Shown here piece after piece: positions 1 to 6,503 of a stretch of DNA of 19,043 nucleotides (positions are counted from its first letter, which is position 1; each line of letters opens with the position of its first letter). The notes under the pieces are model-generated. The model made no database searches, had not been told where the DNA came from, and saw only the letters and a program-made list of their open reading frames with translations. The position numbers and the translations under genes are program-made. Source of the DNA: Pseudomonadota bacterium (GTDB lineage Bacteria; Pseudomonadota; Alphaproteobacteria; Azospirillales; Azospirillaceae). Where the stretch lies: assembly GCA_023416195.1 (NCBI GenBank), contig JAEZID010000042.1, positions 1-19,043 on the forward strand, written 5' to 3'.

Positions 1-320
1 TAGGCGTAATCGCGGTTGAAGTTCCGGCCGTCGGCGAGGTCGAACCGCCCGACCGGCTCCCCCATCACCGACTGCGCCAGCCCGATGGGGTTGGCGACCG
101 GCACCAGGATCACCTCGCCCGCGATCCGCCCCTGCGCTTCCAACTCCACGAGGATGCGGCGCAGCTTGTCGGCGACCAGCATGGCCGGGATCTCGTCGGC
201 GTGCAGCGACGCCTGGAGATAGACGCAGGGCCGCGCGCCGCGCGCGCCGAAGCGCTGCACGGTCAAGGTCCGCTGGGTGCCCGGCGTCGCCGTGGGTAGG
301 GCGAGGGTTTCGGTGTGCAT
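1..320 (-). CDS. Succinylglutamate desuccinylase/aspartoacylase-family (M14) zinc deacylase, N-terminal part
   Basis: The gene starts at the ATG at 320 and runs off the left edge, leaving 106 codons. Residues 35-47 carry H40-A-D-E43, the H-x-x-E zinc ligand pair of the AstE/AspA branch of peptidase family M14. R99-N-F-N-R103 matches the conserved Arg/Asn-Arg substrate-binding segment of that branch. Members hydrolyse N-acyl amino acids or related amides in the cytoplasm. The substrate cannot be read from this fragment. The gene lies 40 nt behind the ornithine aminotransferase on the same strand, so it is probably the third gene of an arginine/ornithine operon. A role in deacylating an N-acylated arginine or ornithine derivative is inference. 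The family call is fairly secure. The C-terminal third zinc ligand and the catalytic Glu lie outside the window. Confidence 0.75.
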   Translation of the reverse strand, partial: MHTETLALPTATPGTQRTLTVQRFGARGARPCVYLQASLHADEIPAMLVADKLRRILVELEAQGRIAGEVILVPVANPIGLAQSVMGEPVGRFDLADGRNFNRDYA

Positions 321-360
321 GTCGGGTCCGAGATGGTGAAGGCTGGTGCCGGCGCCTCGA

Positions 361-1575
361 TCACTGAGGCAAGCCGGTCAGCACAGCATCGAACCGCTCC
401 AGCGCCCAGTCAACCTGTTCGCGGGTGATGACCAGCGGCGGAGCAATGCGGATGGTGTGGTCGTGCGTGTCCTTCGCCAGAACCCCACGTTCCCGCAGCG
501 CCTCGCAATAGCGGCGCGCCCCGCCGGCCTCCGGGTGCAGTTCCACCGCCAGCATCAGGCCGCGCCCGCGCACCTCGCGGACGAGGTTGCTGCGGATGCC
601 CGCCAGCTGCTCCTTGAAGTAATCGCCCTGGACGGCGGCGTTCTCGATCATGCCCTCCTCGACCAGCACGCGCATGGCGGCGCGCGCCACGGCGCAGGCC
701 AGCGGGTTGCCACCGAAGGTGCTGCCGTGCTGGCCGGGCTTCAGCACGCCGAGAACCTCCGAATTCGACAGCACCGCCGACACCGGGTAGAAGCCGCCGG
801 ACAGCGCCTTGCCGATCAGCGTCACGTCGGCCTCGACGCCCTCATGCTCCTCGTCCAGCAGCTTCCCGGTGCGCCCCAGACCGGTCTGGATCTCGTCCAG
901 GATCATCACGACGTTGCGCGCGCTGCACAGCTCGCGCACCCGGCGCAGATAGCCGGCGGGCGGGATGACGACGCCGGCCTCGCCCTGGATCGGCTCCAGC
1001 AGCACGGCGACGGTGTTCTCGTTCATCGCCGCCTCGATCGCTTCAGCGTCGCCGAAGGGCACGGTTCGGAACCCGCCGGGGAACGGCCCGAAGCCGCCGC
1101 GCGCGTCCGGATCGGTGGAGAAGCCGACGATGGCGATGGTGCGGCCGTGGAAGTTGTCGGAACAGACGATGATCTCCGCCCGGTTCTCCGGCACGCCCTT
1201 GACCTCGTAGCCCCACTTGCGGACGGTCTTGATGGCGGACTCCACCGCCTCCGCCCCGCTGTTCATCGGCAGGATCTTGTGGGAGCCGGTCAGCGCCGCC
1301 AGTTCCTCGTAGAACGGGGCCAGCTGGTCGTTGCGGAAGGCGCGGGAGGTCAGCGTCAGCTTCGACGCCTGCTCGACCATCGCCTCCAGGATCTTCGGGT
1401 GGCAGTGGCCCTGGTTGACCGCCGAATAGGCCGACAGGCAGTCCAGATAGCGGTTGCCGTCCACGTCCCAGACATAGACCCCCTGCCCGCGCGACAGCAC
1501 GACGTCCAGCGGCTTGTAATTGTGGGCGCCCAGGCGGGATTCCGTGCCGATCAGATCGTTGGCAAGCGGCTGCAT
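361..1575 (-). CDS. rocD: Ornithine aminotransferase (ornithine--oxo-acid transaminase)
   Basis: This 404-residue class-III PLP aminotransferase has the usual length of ornithine aminotransferases. It moves the delta-amino group of ornithine to 2-oxoglutarate, giving glutamate-5-semialdehyde and glutamate. Visible motifs are NSGAEAVE (105-112, phosphate cup), NFHGRT (141-146), LDEIQTGLGRTG with D227 contacting the PLP ring nitrogen, and LIGKALSGGFYP with K256 as the Schiff-base lysine. The N-terminal YKPLDVVLSRGQGVYVWDVDG block is typical of ornithine rather than acetylornithine enzymes. The start at 1575 is supported by a GGAGA Shine-Dalgarno about 7 nt upstream. The gene is 38 nt behind arginase, the preceding pathway step, and 40 nt before an M14 deacylase. 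The three look like one catabolic operon. Confidence 0.95.
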   Translation of the reverse strand: MQPLANDLIGTESRLGAHNYKPLDVVLSRGQGVYVWDVDGNRYLDCLSAYSAVNQGHCHPKILEAMVEQASKLTLTSRAFRNDQLAPFYEELAALTGSHKILPMNSGAEAVESAIKTVRKWGYEVKGVPENRAEIIVCSDNFHGRTIAIVGFSTDPDARGGFGPFPGGFRTVPFGDAEAIEAAMNENTVAVLLEPIQGEAGVVIPPAGYLRRVRELCSARNVVMILDEIQTGLGRTGKLLDEEHEGVEADVTLIGKALSGGFYPVSAVLSNSEVLGVLKPGQHGSTFGGNPLACAVARAAMRVLVEEGMIENAAVQGDYFKEQLAGIRSNLVREVRGRGLMLAVELHPEAGGARRYCEALRERGVLAKDTHDHTIRIAPPLVITREQVDWALERFDAVLTGLPQ

Positions 1576-1613
1576 GGCGATGTCTCCAGTTTAAAATTCT
1601 AGACGGCCAAGGC

Positions 1614-2558
1614 TCACACGGCCTGCCCGCCGATCTGGGATTGGGTGACGGCCGGGTCGATGATGCGGCGGCCGAACAGACTCGCCACCAGATCGACCAG
1701 CAGAAGGGCGCTCTTGCCGCGCTCGTCGAGGAAAGGGTTCAACTCCACCACGTCCACCGACCCGACGATGTCCGCGTCATGCAGCATCTCCATGATCAGG
1801 TGCGCCTCGCGGTAGGTCGCCCCGCCCAGCACCGCCGTGCCCACGGCCGGCGCGATGGACGGGTCCAGGAAATCCACGTCCAGGCTGACGTGCAGATGCC
1901 CGCCGGCCGCCGTCACCCGCTCGATGATGCGGCGCATCTGCACCGCGACGCCCAGCTCGTCGATCAGGCGCATGTCCACCACATCGACGCCGCGCGCCCG
2001 CAGCAACCGCCGCTCGTCCGGGTCCACGGAGCGGATGCCGAACAGATGCACATGCGCGGGATCGACCAGGGGCCGCTGGTCGTCCGGGAACATCCCGTCG
2101 AACCCGTCCTCGCCGCACAGCAGGGCCACCGGCATGCCGTGCATGTTCCCCGACGGCGAGGTGGCCGGCGTGTTGAAATCGGCGTGCGCGTCGAGCCACA
2201 GCACGAACAGTGGCTTGCCCACGTCGCGGCAATAGCGCGCCACCCCGGTGACCGAGCCCATGGACAGGCTGTGGTCGCCGCCCAGGAACACCGGCACGCC
2301 GCCATCCCGCATCATGCGATGGGACCGCTCGGCCAGCGCCCGCGACCAGGCCGCGATCTCGGCCAGCCGCGCGTCCTCCACCGGACTCGCCTTCCACGCT
2401 TCGGGAACAAGGTCCCCCAGATCGCGCACCTCATGCCCCAGATCACGCAACGCCCGGACCAGCCCCGCCGTGCGCAGCGCCGCCGGTCCCATCACGGCGC
2501 CCGGATGACCGGCCCCCGCCTCGATGGGAACGCCCAGGATCTCCACGAACCGCGTCAT
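1614..2558 (-). CDS. rocF: Arginase
   Basis: Ureohydrolase of 314 residues, splitting arginine into ornithine and urea with a binuclear manganese centre. Metal-ligand motifs are complete: GGDHS (93-97), DAHADFN (123-129) and SLDVDFLDP (225-233, D227 and D229). The run SPSGNMHGMP (134-143) and the sequence after the last motif (APAVGT, then GGATYRE) resemble arginases rather than agmatinases. The frame is open further upstream to 2675. I chose the ATG at 2558 because the family's N-terminal beta strand (VEILGVPIEAG) begins there and a GGGGGAAAG Shine-Dalgarno precedes it. The longer version would run through the divergent regulatory region. First gene of the operon with rocD, divergent from the Lrp/AsnC gene, which is the likely regulator. 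Confidence 0.95.
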   Translation of the reverse strand: MTRFVEILGVPIEAGAGHPGAVMGPAALRTAGLVRALRDLGHEVRDLGDLVPEAWKASPVEDARLAEIAAWSRALAERSHRMMRDGGVPVFLGGDHSLSMGSVTGVARYCRDVGKPLFVLWLDAHADFNTPATSPSGNMHGMPVALLCGEDGFDGMFPDDQRPLVDPAHVHLFGIRSVDPDERRLLRARGVDVVDMRLIDELGVAVQMRRIIERVTAAGGHLHVSLDVDFLDPSIAPAVGTAVLGGATYREAHLIMEMLHDADIVGSVDVVELNPFLDERGKSALLLVDLVASLFGRRIIDPAVTQSQIGGQAV

Positions 2559-2653
2559 GCCCGTCTTTCCCCCTGCCCTGCGTTGAACGCTTTGAGACAA
2601 ATATCGAGAGGGGCGAAGGCGACAGAAAGCCCGAAAAGTGCCAACAAACGGCG

Positions 2654-2694
2654 GCCGTTTTGACAGTTTGCGCAATCCGATTTATCAAAACGGC
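2654..2694. promoter_or_regulatory. Inverted-repeat operator between arginase and Lrp/AsnC gene
   Basis: GCCGTTTTGA (2654-2663) and TCAAAACGGC (2685-2694) form a perfect 10-bp inverted repeat with a 21-bp spacer. The half-site centres are about 31 bp apart, roughly three helical turns. The spacer holds an 8-bp palindrome, TTGCGCAA (2668-2675). The right arm ends immediately before the ATG of the Lrp/AsnC gene. Lrp-family regulators bind spaced palindromes near their own promoter and a divergent target. The assignment to this regulator is inference from position. Confidence 0.6.
2660..2688 (+). promoter_or_regulatory. Candidate promoter of the Lrp/AsnC gene
   Basis: TTGACA (2660-2665) is a perfect -35 box. 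It is followed after 17 bp by TATCAA (2683-2688), a 4/6 match to the -10 box. This would start transcription at about 2694-2696, on the A of the ATG, so the mRNA may be leaderless. No Shine-Dalgarno is visible before that ATG, which agrees. Both boxes overlap the inverted-repeat arms, so bound regulator would block the polymerase. Confidence 0.5.
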
Positions 2695-3123
2695 ATGGAC
2701 GACCTCGACCACCGCCTGCTGGCCATGCTGCGCGCCGACGCGCGCCGCTCCGTCGCCAGCCTCGCCGCCGAACTGAAGGTGTCGCGCGCCACCGTGCGCG
2801 CCCGCATCGACCGGCTGGTGGAAAGCGGCGTGATCGCCGGCTTCACGCTGCTGCTGCGCAAGGACCTGCGCACGGCAACGGTGCGCGCGATCACCATGAT
2901 CGAGGTGGAAGGCCGCGCCGCCGACGCGGTGATCGCCCGCCTGCACGGCTTTCCGGAGGTGCGGACGCTCTACACCACCAACGGGCGCTGGGACGTCGTC
3001 GCTGAAATTGAAACGGACTCACTGGAGGCGTTCGACGACACGCTGCGCCGCATCCGCCAGATCGCCGGCATCGCCTCGACCGAGACCAGCATCCTGCTGT
3101 CGGCGCGCAAAGCGGTGCTGTAG
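2695..3123 (+). CDS. Lrp/AsnC-family transcriptional regulator
   Basis: A 142-residue protein with the standard Lrp layout. The N-terminal winged helix-turn-helix starts LDHRLLAMLRADAR, with a recognition helix near residues 28-43 (KVSRATVRARIDRL). The C-terminal RAM effector domain spans about 62-140 and includes GRWDVVAEIET (97-107). These proteins usually form octamers or dimers and respond to amino acids. An upstream in-frame start at 2638 is possible, but the homologous region begins at MDDLDHRLL and the upstream part overlaps the operator, so I use 2695. Divergence from arginase and ornithine aminotransferase suggests it controls that operon in response to arginine or ornithine. The ligand is not visible from sequence. 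A hairpin terminator follows directly. Confidence 0.9.
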   Translation: MDDLDHRLLAMLRADARRSVASLAAELKVSRATVRARIDRLVESGVIAGFTLLLRKDLRTATVRAITMIEVEGRAADAVIARLHGFPEVRTLYTTNGRWDVVAEIETDSLEAFDDTLRRIRQIAGIASTETSILLSARKAVL

Positions 3124-3124
3124 C

Positions 3125-3149
3125 GGGCGGGTGTCGTTCGCACCCGCCC
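3125..3149. terminator. Hairpin terminator between convergent genes
   Basis: GGGCGGGTG (3125-3133) and CACCCGCCC (3141-3149) form a perfect 9-bp GC-rich stem with a 7-nt loop, 1 nt after the regulator's stop codon. Only a weak TTCT tail follows on the plus strand. It sits between two converging genes and could act in both directions. Confidence 0.6.
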
Positions 3150-3155
3150 TTCTCG

Positions 3156-3185
3156 CAAATTACCCGCCGCCAAATTACCCGCCGA
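3156..3185. repeat. 15-bp tandem duplication across the parA-like stop codon
   Basis: CAAATTACCCGCCGC (3156-3170) is followed at once by a second copy at 3171-3185 that differs only in the last base. The unit contains the TAA stop of the minus-strand ParA gene. Being 15 bp, the duplication leaves a second in-frame TAA 15 nt downstream. Confidence 0.85.
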
Positions 3186-4245
3186 TGCCGGCCAGCACCG
3201 CGCCCAGGATCGGCTGCCCGACGGTGGCGCCCAGCGCGAAGCCGACGATCAGCCCGACCACCGCGGCGGCCACGGCCATCCCGCCCCGGCCCTTGGCCGG
3301 CTCCGCCGCGCGGCGCGTGCCGCTTTCCGTTGCGTCGTCGGCGTCGCTGGCCGCCACGCGCTGGGCGCCGTAGCTGGCGTCGGTGGCGTCGTGCCAGGAC
3401 TGGATGCGCTCCAGCGCCGGCTTCAGCTCCTCCTCGGTCGGGCTCGCGCCCCGGCCGTTGATGACCTCGTAGGCCAGCGTCAGGAAGCGGGTGGTCGTCC
3501 GCCCCTCCGGGCTGAAGATGGCGGCCGGCATGCGGCGGTAGGTGGCCTTCACCACCTCCACGTCGTAGGGGACCGCCGTGCGGAACATCAGGTCCGGGAA
3601 TTCGGTGCGCAGCAGGGTCAGGGAATCCCGGCCGACCTCGTCGTTGGTGATCGACAGCATCAGGATGCCGGCGATCGACAGGTTGGGGTTCATGCCCTTC
3701 TGGATGTGCTCAACCACCGACATGGTGCGCTTCAGCCCGTCCAGCGCGTAGCGCCCCGGAAAGACCGGCAGCACCAGCCGGTCCGACGCCGCCAGCGCGC
3801 CGGCCGCCAGATGGCCCAGCGCCGGCGGGCAGTCGATCACGACATAGTCCGGCGGGTTGCGCGAGAAGTGCAGCGCCCGGCGCAGGCCGCGCTGCGACCC
3901 GCCCTTGCCGTCCAGCGCGTGTTCCAGCGAGTAGAGCTTGCGCGCGCCGACGATCATCGACAGCCCGTCGAAGGCGGTCGGCGTCACGGCGTCCTCGACG
4001 AAGGACTCCTCGTTCAGCAGGTCGTGGATGCCGACCTTCGCCTTGCCCTTCAGCAGGAAGTTGCTGGTGGCGCTGCTCTGCGGGTCGAAGTCGATGAGGA
4101 CGACGCTCTTGCCCAGCGCCGCCAGCGCCAGGGCGAGATTGACCGAGGTGGTCGTCTTCCCGACGCCGCCCTTCTGATTGTACACCGACAAAATGGTCGG
4201 CTGCCGCGTCTCCGGGGAATCGAAGACGTCTTCGTGGCTGTGCAT
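3175..4245 (-). CDS. Orphan ParA-family ATPase with C-terminal hydrophobic tail
   Basis: Protein of 356 residues. Residues 16-265 form a ParA/MinD P-loop ATPase: deviant Walker A KGGVGKTT (25-32, signature K25 and catalytic K30), DFDPQSS (52-58) and Walker B-like VVIDCPPALG (135-144). Such ATPases dimerise on ATP and position DNA, chemoreceptor clusters or other cargo. After the ATPase come a charged linker (about 270-320, Asp/Glu/Arg/Ala-rich) and a hydrophobic Gly/Ala-rich stretch (322-356: MAVAAAVVGLIVGFALG, then ILGAVLAGIGG). That tail could be a membrane segment or glycine zipper. Ordinary chromosomal ParA proteins end soon after the ATPase, so the tail is unusual. No parB or parS-like gene is near. 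The start at 4245 has GGAAC about 7-10 nt upstream. Partner and cargo are unknown. Confidence 0.85.
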   Translation of the reverse strand: MHSHEDVFDSPETRQPTILSVYNQKGGVGKTTTSVNLALALAALGKSVVLIDFDPQSSATSNFLLKGKAKVGIHDLLNEESFVEDAVTPTAFDGLSMIVGARKLYSLEHALDGKGGSQRGLRRALHFSRNPPDYVVIDCPPALGHLAAGALAASDRLVLPVFPGRYALDGLKRTMSVVEHIQKGMNPNLSIAGILMLSITNDEVGRDSLTLLRTEFPDLMFRTAVPYDVEVVKATYRRMPAAIFSPEGRTTTRFLTLAYEVINGRGASPTEEELKPALERIQSWHDATDASYGAQRVAASDADDATESGTRRAAEPAKGRGGMAVAAAVVGLIVGFALGATVGQPILGAVLAGIGG

Positions 4246-4272
4246 GTCCGTTCCGCTGTGTCCGTTCCGCTG
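4245..4272. repeat. 14-bp tandem duplication covering the parA-like ribosome-binding site
   Basis: TGTCCGTTCCGCTG occurs twice, back to back and without mismatch (4245-4258 and 4259-4272). On the minus strand this gives two copies of CAGCGGAACGGACA immediately before the start codon, so the GGAAC Shine-Dalgarno-like element is duplicated. Confidence 0.85.
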
Positions 4273-4286
4273 TGCCGTCGTGCGGC

Positions 4287-4307
4287 AAAATCGCCCGGCC
4301 GCCGGGC
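4287..4307 (-). terminator. Hairpin followed by U-run in the parA-like leader
   Basis: On the minus strand GCCCGG-CGG-CCGGGC (4307 to 4293) is a perfect 6-bp stem with a 3-nt loop. GA and then TTTT follow, ending at 4287. It may terminate transcripts of the upstream FAD protein gene. Because a promoter candidate lies just ahead at 4317-4325, it could instead be an early hairpin in the parA-like mRNA. Confidence 0.4.
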
Positions 4308-4316
4308 CGAGGGCGC

Positions 4317-4325
4317 ACTATAGCA
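4317..4325 (-). promoter_or_regulatory. Extended -10 promoter candidate for the parA-like gene
   Basis: On the minus strand TGCTATAGT (4325 to 4317) matches an extended -10 element: TGn followed by TATAGT, 5/6 to TATAAT. No good -35 box is seen 17 bp upstream, which is tolerated by extended -10 promoters. The predicted start is near 4310, about 65 nt before the start codon. Confidence 0.4.
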
Positions 4326-4362
4326 CCGGAAACCGCCGAGTCTCCCCGCTTCGCACTTCCGC

Positions 4363-5823
4363 TCACACGCGGCGGCTCGCCTCCGATTGGACGGAGAGCG
4401 GCGGGAGGGGCATCGCCGGGCCGCCGGCCAGCCGCCGCGCAGCCTGGGCGCATTGGCTGCGCAGTTCCGGAACCGCCGTCATCTCCCAGAAGGGCGCCTT
4501 GCCGGCCGGCCCGAAGGCAAACAGGCGCCGCGACACCAACCCGTCGGCGTCGATGAGCGCCCCCTCCTCCGTCACGTCGAGGCCGAGGCGAAGCGCGTCC
4601 GGGCGGGCCAGCCCCCGGTCCAGCAGAGCCCGCACCAGCGGGTGGCGGATGCGCTGGTAATCGCATTCCGGCCCGGCGGCGTTGATGACGGCGCCGACGC
4701 GCAGGCTCCGCACCGGCCCGCCACCGCGTTCCGCGAACACCGCCTCGATGCCGTTCTCCAGCAACGTCAGCGAACGCAGACGCCCGGCCCGGACGGTCAA
4801 CTGGCCGCTCGCCCGCGCCGCTTCGATTCGGACGGCCACCTCCGGCGCCATGCGGTGCCGGTGCACCTCCCAATAGGGGCGGGCGTGGCGCAGGAAGCGG
4901 CGCCGTTCCTCCAGCGGCAGGAAGCGCCAGATGCGGTGGTGGTAGGGGCGCAGCGCGTCGAACACCGACCGCCAGCCGATCCCCTCCGCCCGCGCGCGCT
5001 GGACGTCGGCCTTCAGCGCGATCAGCACGTCCAGCACCGTGCGCGGCATCACGTCCGGGCACAGGAAGGATTTGTAGGGGTGGGTTTCCTCATGGGCCAG
5101 CGGCAGCAGCCCGCGCCGCGACACCGCGACGATGGGGCCGCGATGGCCCTGGTCGGCCAGGGTCAGCACCGTGTCGACCATGGTCAGGCCGGTGCCGAAG
5201 ATCATGACCGTCTCGTCGGGATCGATGGCGGCGATGGCCGGCAGGTCCCACGGATCGCCGATGAAGCGGCGGGAGGCCAGCACCTCCGGCGCGGCCATCG
5301 ACGGCGGCGAGGGCGGGAAATGGCCGACGCACAGCGCGACCTTGTCCACCGGCAGCGACACCCCGGCGGCCAGCCGCAGATGCACCGCGCCGGGCTTCGG
5401 CGTCACGTCCACGACCTCGCCCCGGACGACGTTCAGCGTGACGTGCGGCGGGGCCGTCGCCCGCGCCTCGGCCAGGACATCCTGCACGTAGGCGCCATAG
5501 CAGGCGCGGGAGACAAAGGCGTGACCGCTCGCCGGCCCCCCGCCCGTGTCGTCGCGCGCGCCCAGCCAGCGCACGAAATGGCCGGGGTCGTCGGGAAAGG
5601 CGCTCATGTTGTTGGCGCGGACGTTCAGAAGATGGGCGCTGTTCGGCGTGGAATAGGCGACGCCCGTGCCGACCGCCGCCCCGCGCTCGATCAGGTGAAC
5701 GCTCGTCGGGCCGTCCGCGCAGCGCAGGAGATGCGCGGCCAGGATGCTGCCGGTGAAGCCGCCGCCGACAATCGCGATGCTGCGCTTCGCCTGGATGGCC
5801 TTGGACCGAATGGGAGCCACCAT
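4363..5823 (-). CDS. FAD/NAD(P)-binding protein, YdhS-like (COG4529 type)
   Basis: A 486-residue flavoprotein-like enzyme. A Rossmann dinucleotide motif near the N terminus, IAIVGGGFTGS (16-26), ends in the acidic E46 expected for FAD ribose binding. The blocks VGTGVAYST (51-59) and HLLNVRANNMSAFP (64-77) are typical of the COG4529/NAD_binding_9 group. A second GxG site, VMIFGTGLTMVDTVL (206-220), probably binds NAD(P). The reaction for this group is generally unassigned, so I give none. The frame is open to 5886, but the ATG at 5823 has AGGGAA about 7 nt upstream and is the best start. It is divergent from the copper-storage-type gene and lies 117 nt upstream of the parA-like gene on the same strand. 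No functional link to either is evident. Confidence 0.85.
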   Translation of the reverse strand: MVAPIRSKAIQAKRSIAIVGGGFTGSILAAHLLRCADGPTSVHLIERGAAVGTGVAYSTPNSAHLLNVRANNMSAFPDDPGHFVRWLGARDDTGGGPASGHAFVSRACYGAYVQDVLAEARATAPPHVTLNVVRGEVVDVTPKPGAVHLRLAAGVSLPVDKVALCVGHFPPSPPSMAAPEVLASRRFIGDPWDLPAIAAIDPDETVMIFGTGLTMVDTVLTLADQGHRGPIVAVSRRGLLPLAHEETHPYKSFLCPDVMPRTVLDVLIALKADVQRARAEGIGWRSVFDALRPYHHRIWRFLPLEERRRFLRHARPYWEVHRHRMAPEVAVRIEAARASGQLTVRAGRLRSLTLLENGIEAVFAERGGGPVRSLRVGAVINAAGPECDYQRIRHPLVRALLDRGLARPDALRLGLDVTEEGALIDADGLVSRRLFAFGPAGKAPFWEMTAVPELRSQCAQAARRLAGGPAMPLPPLSVQSEASRRV

Positions 5824-5876
5824 CGCCGTTCCCTGTGCCGCCTCGCCCGCCCAGGCACCATAACACCGGAAACGAA

Positions 5877-5891
5877 TTGCTGGCACAGCAA
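5877..5891. promoter_or_regulatory. Small palindrome in the divergent region before the Cys-rich gene
   Basis: TTGCTG-GCA-CAGCAA is a perfect 6-bp inverted repeat with a 3-bp centre, inside the one A/T-rich patch (about 5859-5900) of the 191-bp gap between two divergent genes. Size and position fit an operator. The cognate protein is unknown. Confidence 0.3.
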
Positions 5892-5970
5892 ATTAAAATT
5901 GCGCCGCCGCCCAGGGCACGCCATGCCGGCACGAACCATCCTCGGACGCGCCTGTTGGATCTCGGCAGAA

Positions 5971-5987
5971 GCGCCCGCGACGGGCGC
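5971..5987 (+). promoter_or_regulatory. GC hairpin in the leader of the Cys-rich gene
   Basis: GCGCCCG-CGA-CGGGCGC forms a perfect 7-bp stem with a 3-nt loop, ending about 15 nt before the AAGGGAG Shine-Dalgarno at 6001-6007. It has no U-run, so it is either a leader RNA structure or a DNA operator. Confidence 0.35.
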
Positions 5988-6014
5988 CCGCCAATCTGAA
6001 AAGGGAGTTCGACC

Positions 6015-6419
6015 ATGCATGCGAGGGAAATGATCGGCACCCACCCGCACGTCCGCGGCAACACCAACGACGCGCTGATCCGCTGCATCGAGTCCTGCTA
6101 CGACTGCGCGCAGACCTGCACGACCTGCGCCGACGCCTGCCTGGGCGAACCGATGGTGGCCGAGCTGGTGCAGTGCATCCGCCTGAACATGGACTGCGCC
6201 GACGTGTGCGCGGCCACCGGGGCCGTCGCCACCCGCCGCAGCGGTTCCAACGAGGCGGTGATCCGCGCGATGCTGGAGGCCTGCGCCACCGCCTGCCGCC
6301 TGTGCGCGGAGGAATGCGAGGCCCACGCCGCGATGCACGATCACTGCCGCATCTGCGCCGAGACCTGCCGAAGCTGCGAGGATGCCTGCCGCAAGGCGAT
6401 GCAGACCATGAGCCACTGA
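6015..6419 (+). CDS. Cys-rich four-helix copper-storage (Csp-type/DUF326) protein
   Basis: Protein of 134 residues with 18 cysteines at helical spacing: 24, 28, 31, 35, 38, 42, 54, 61, 65, 90, 94, 97, 101, 111, 114, 118, 121 and 125. The repeated CxxC/CxxxC pattern along amphipathic helices is that of the Csp four-helix bundles. These line their core with thiolates and hold many Cu(I) ions for storage or detoxification. There is no signal peptide, so this is a cytosolic (Csp3-like) form. The His-rich N terminus (HAREMIGTHPH) and the MSH end may add metal contacts. An AAGGGAG Shine-Dalgarno 7 nt upstream fixes the start. No copper ATPase, CueR or CsoR gene is next to it. Copper binding is inferred from the family. 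Confidence 0.9.
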   Translation: MHAREMIGTHPHVRGNTNDALIRCIESCYDCAQTCTTCADACLGEPMVAELVQCIRLNMDCADVCAATGAVATRRSGSNEAVIRAMLEACATACRLCAEECEAHAAMHDHCRICAETCRSCEDACRKAMQTMSH

Positions 6420-6503
6420 ACGGAAAAGGGCTTGGCGGCTTGGCCGCCGGTGCGGCTACTGTGCCCTCACGACGACCGCCCACCGCTTCGTGAAGGGAAG
6501 GAC

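Noticed and set aside
1641..2663. Plus-strand open frame opposite arginase
   Set aside because: Arginase on the minus strand has complete metal-binding motifs; this is a shadow.
4387..6033. Plus-strand open frame of about 548 codons opposite the FAD protein
   Set aside because: The minus strand has clear dinucleotide-binding motifs. The plus frame is Arg/Gln/His-rich shadow sequence.
6434..6448. GGCGGC-TTG-GCCGCC as a terminator after the Cys-rich gene
   Set aside because: The stem is only 6 bp with no U-run, and the esterase gene follows closely on the same strand. Termination is not supported.
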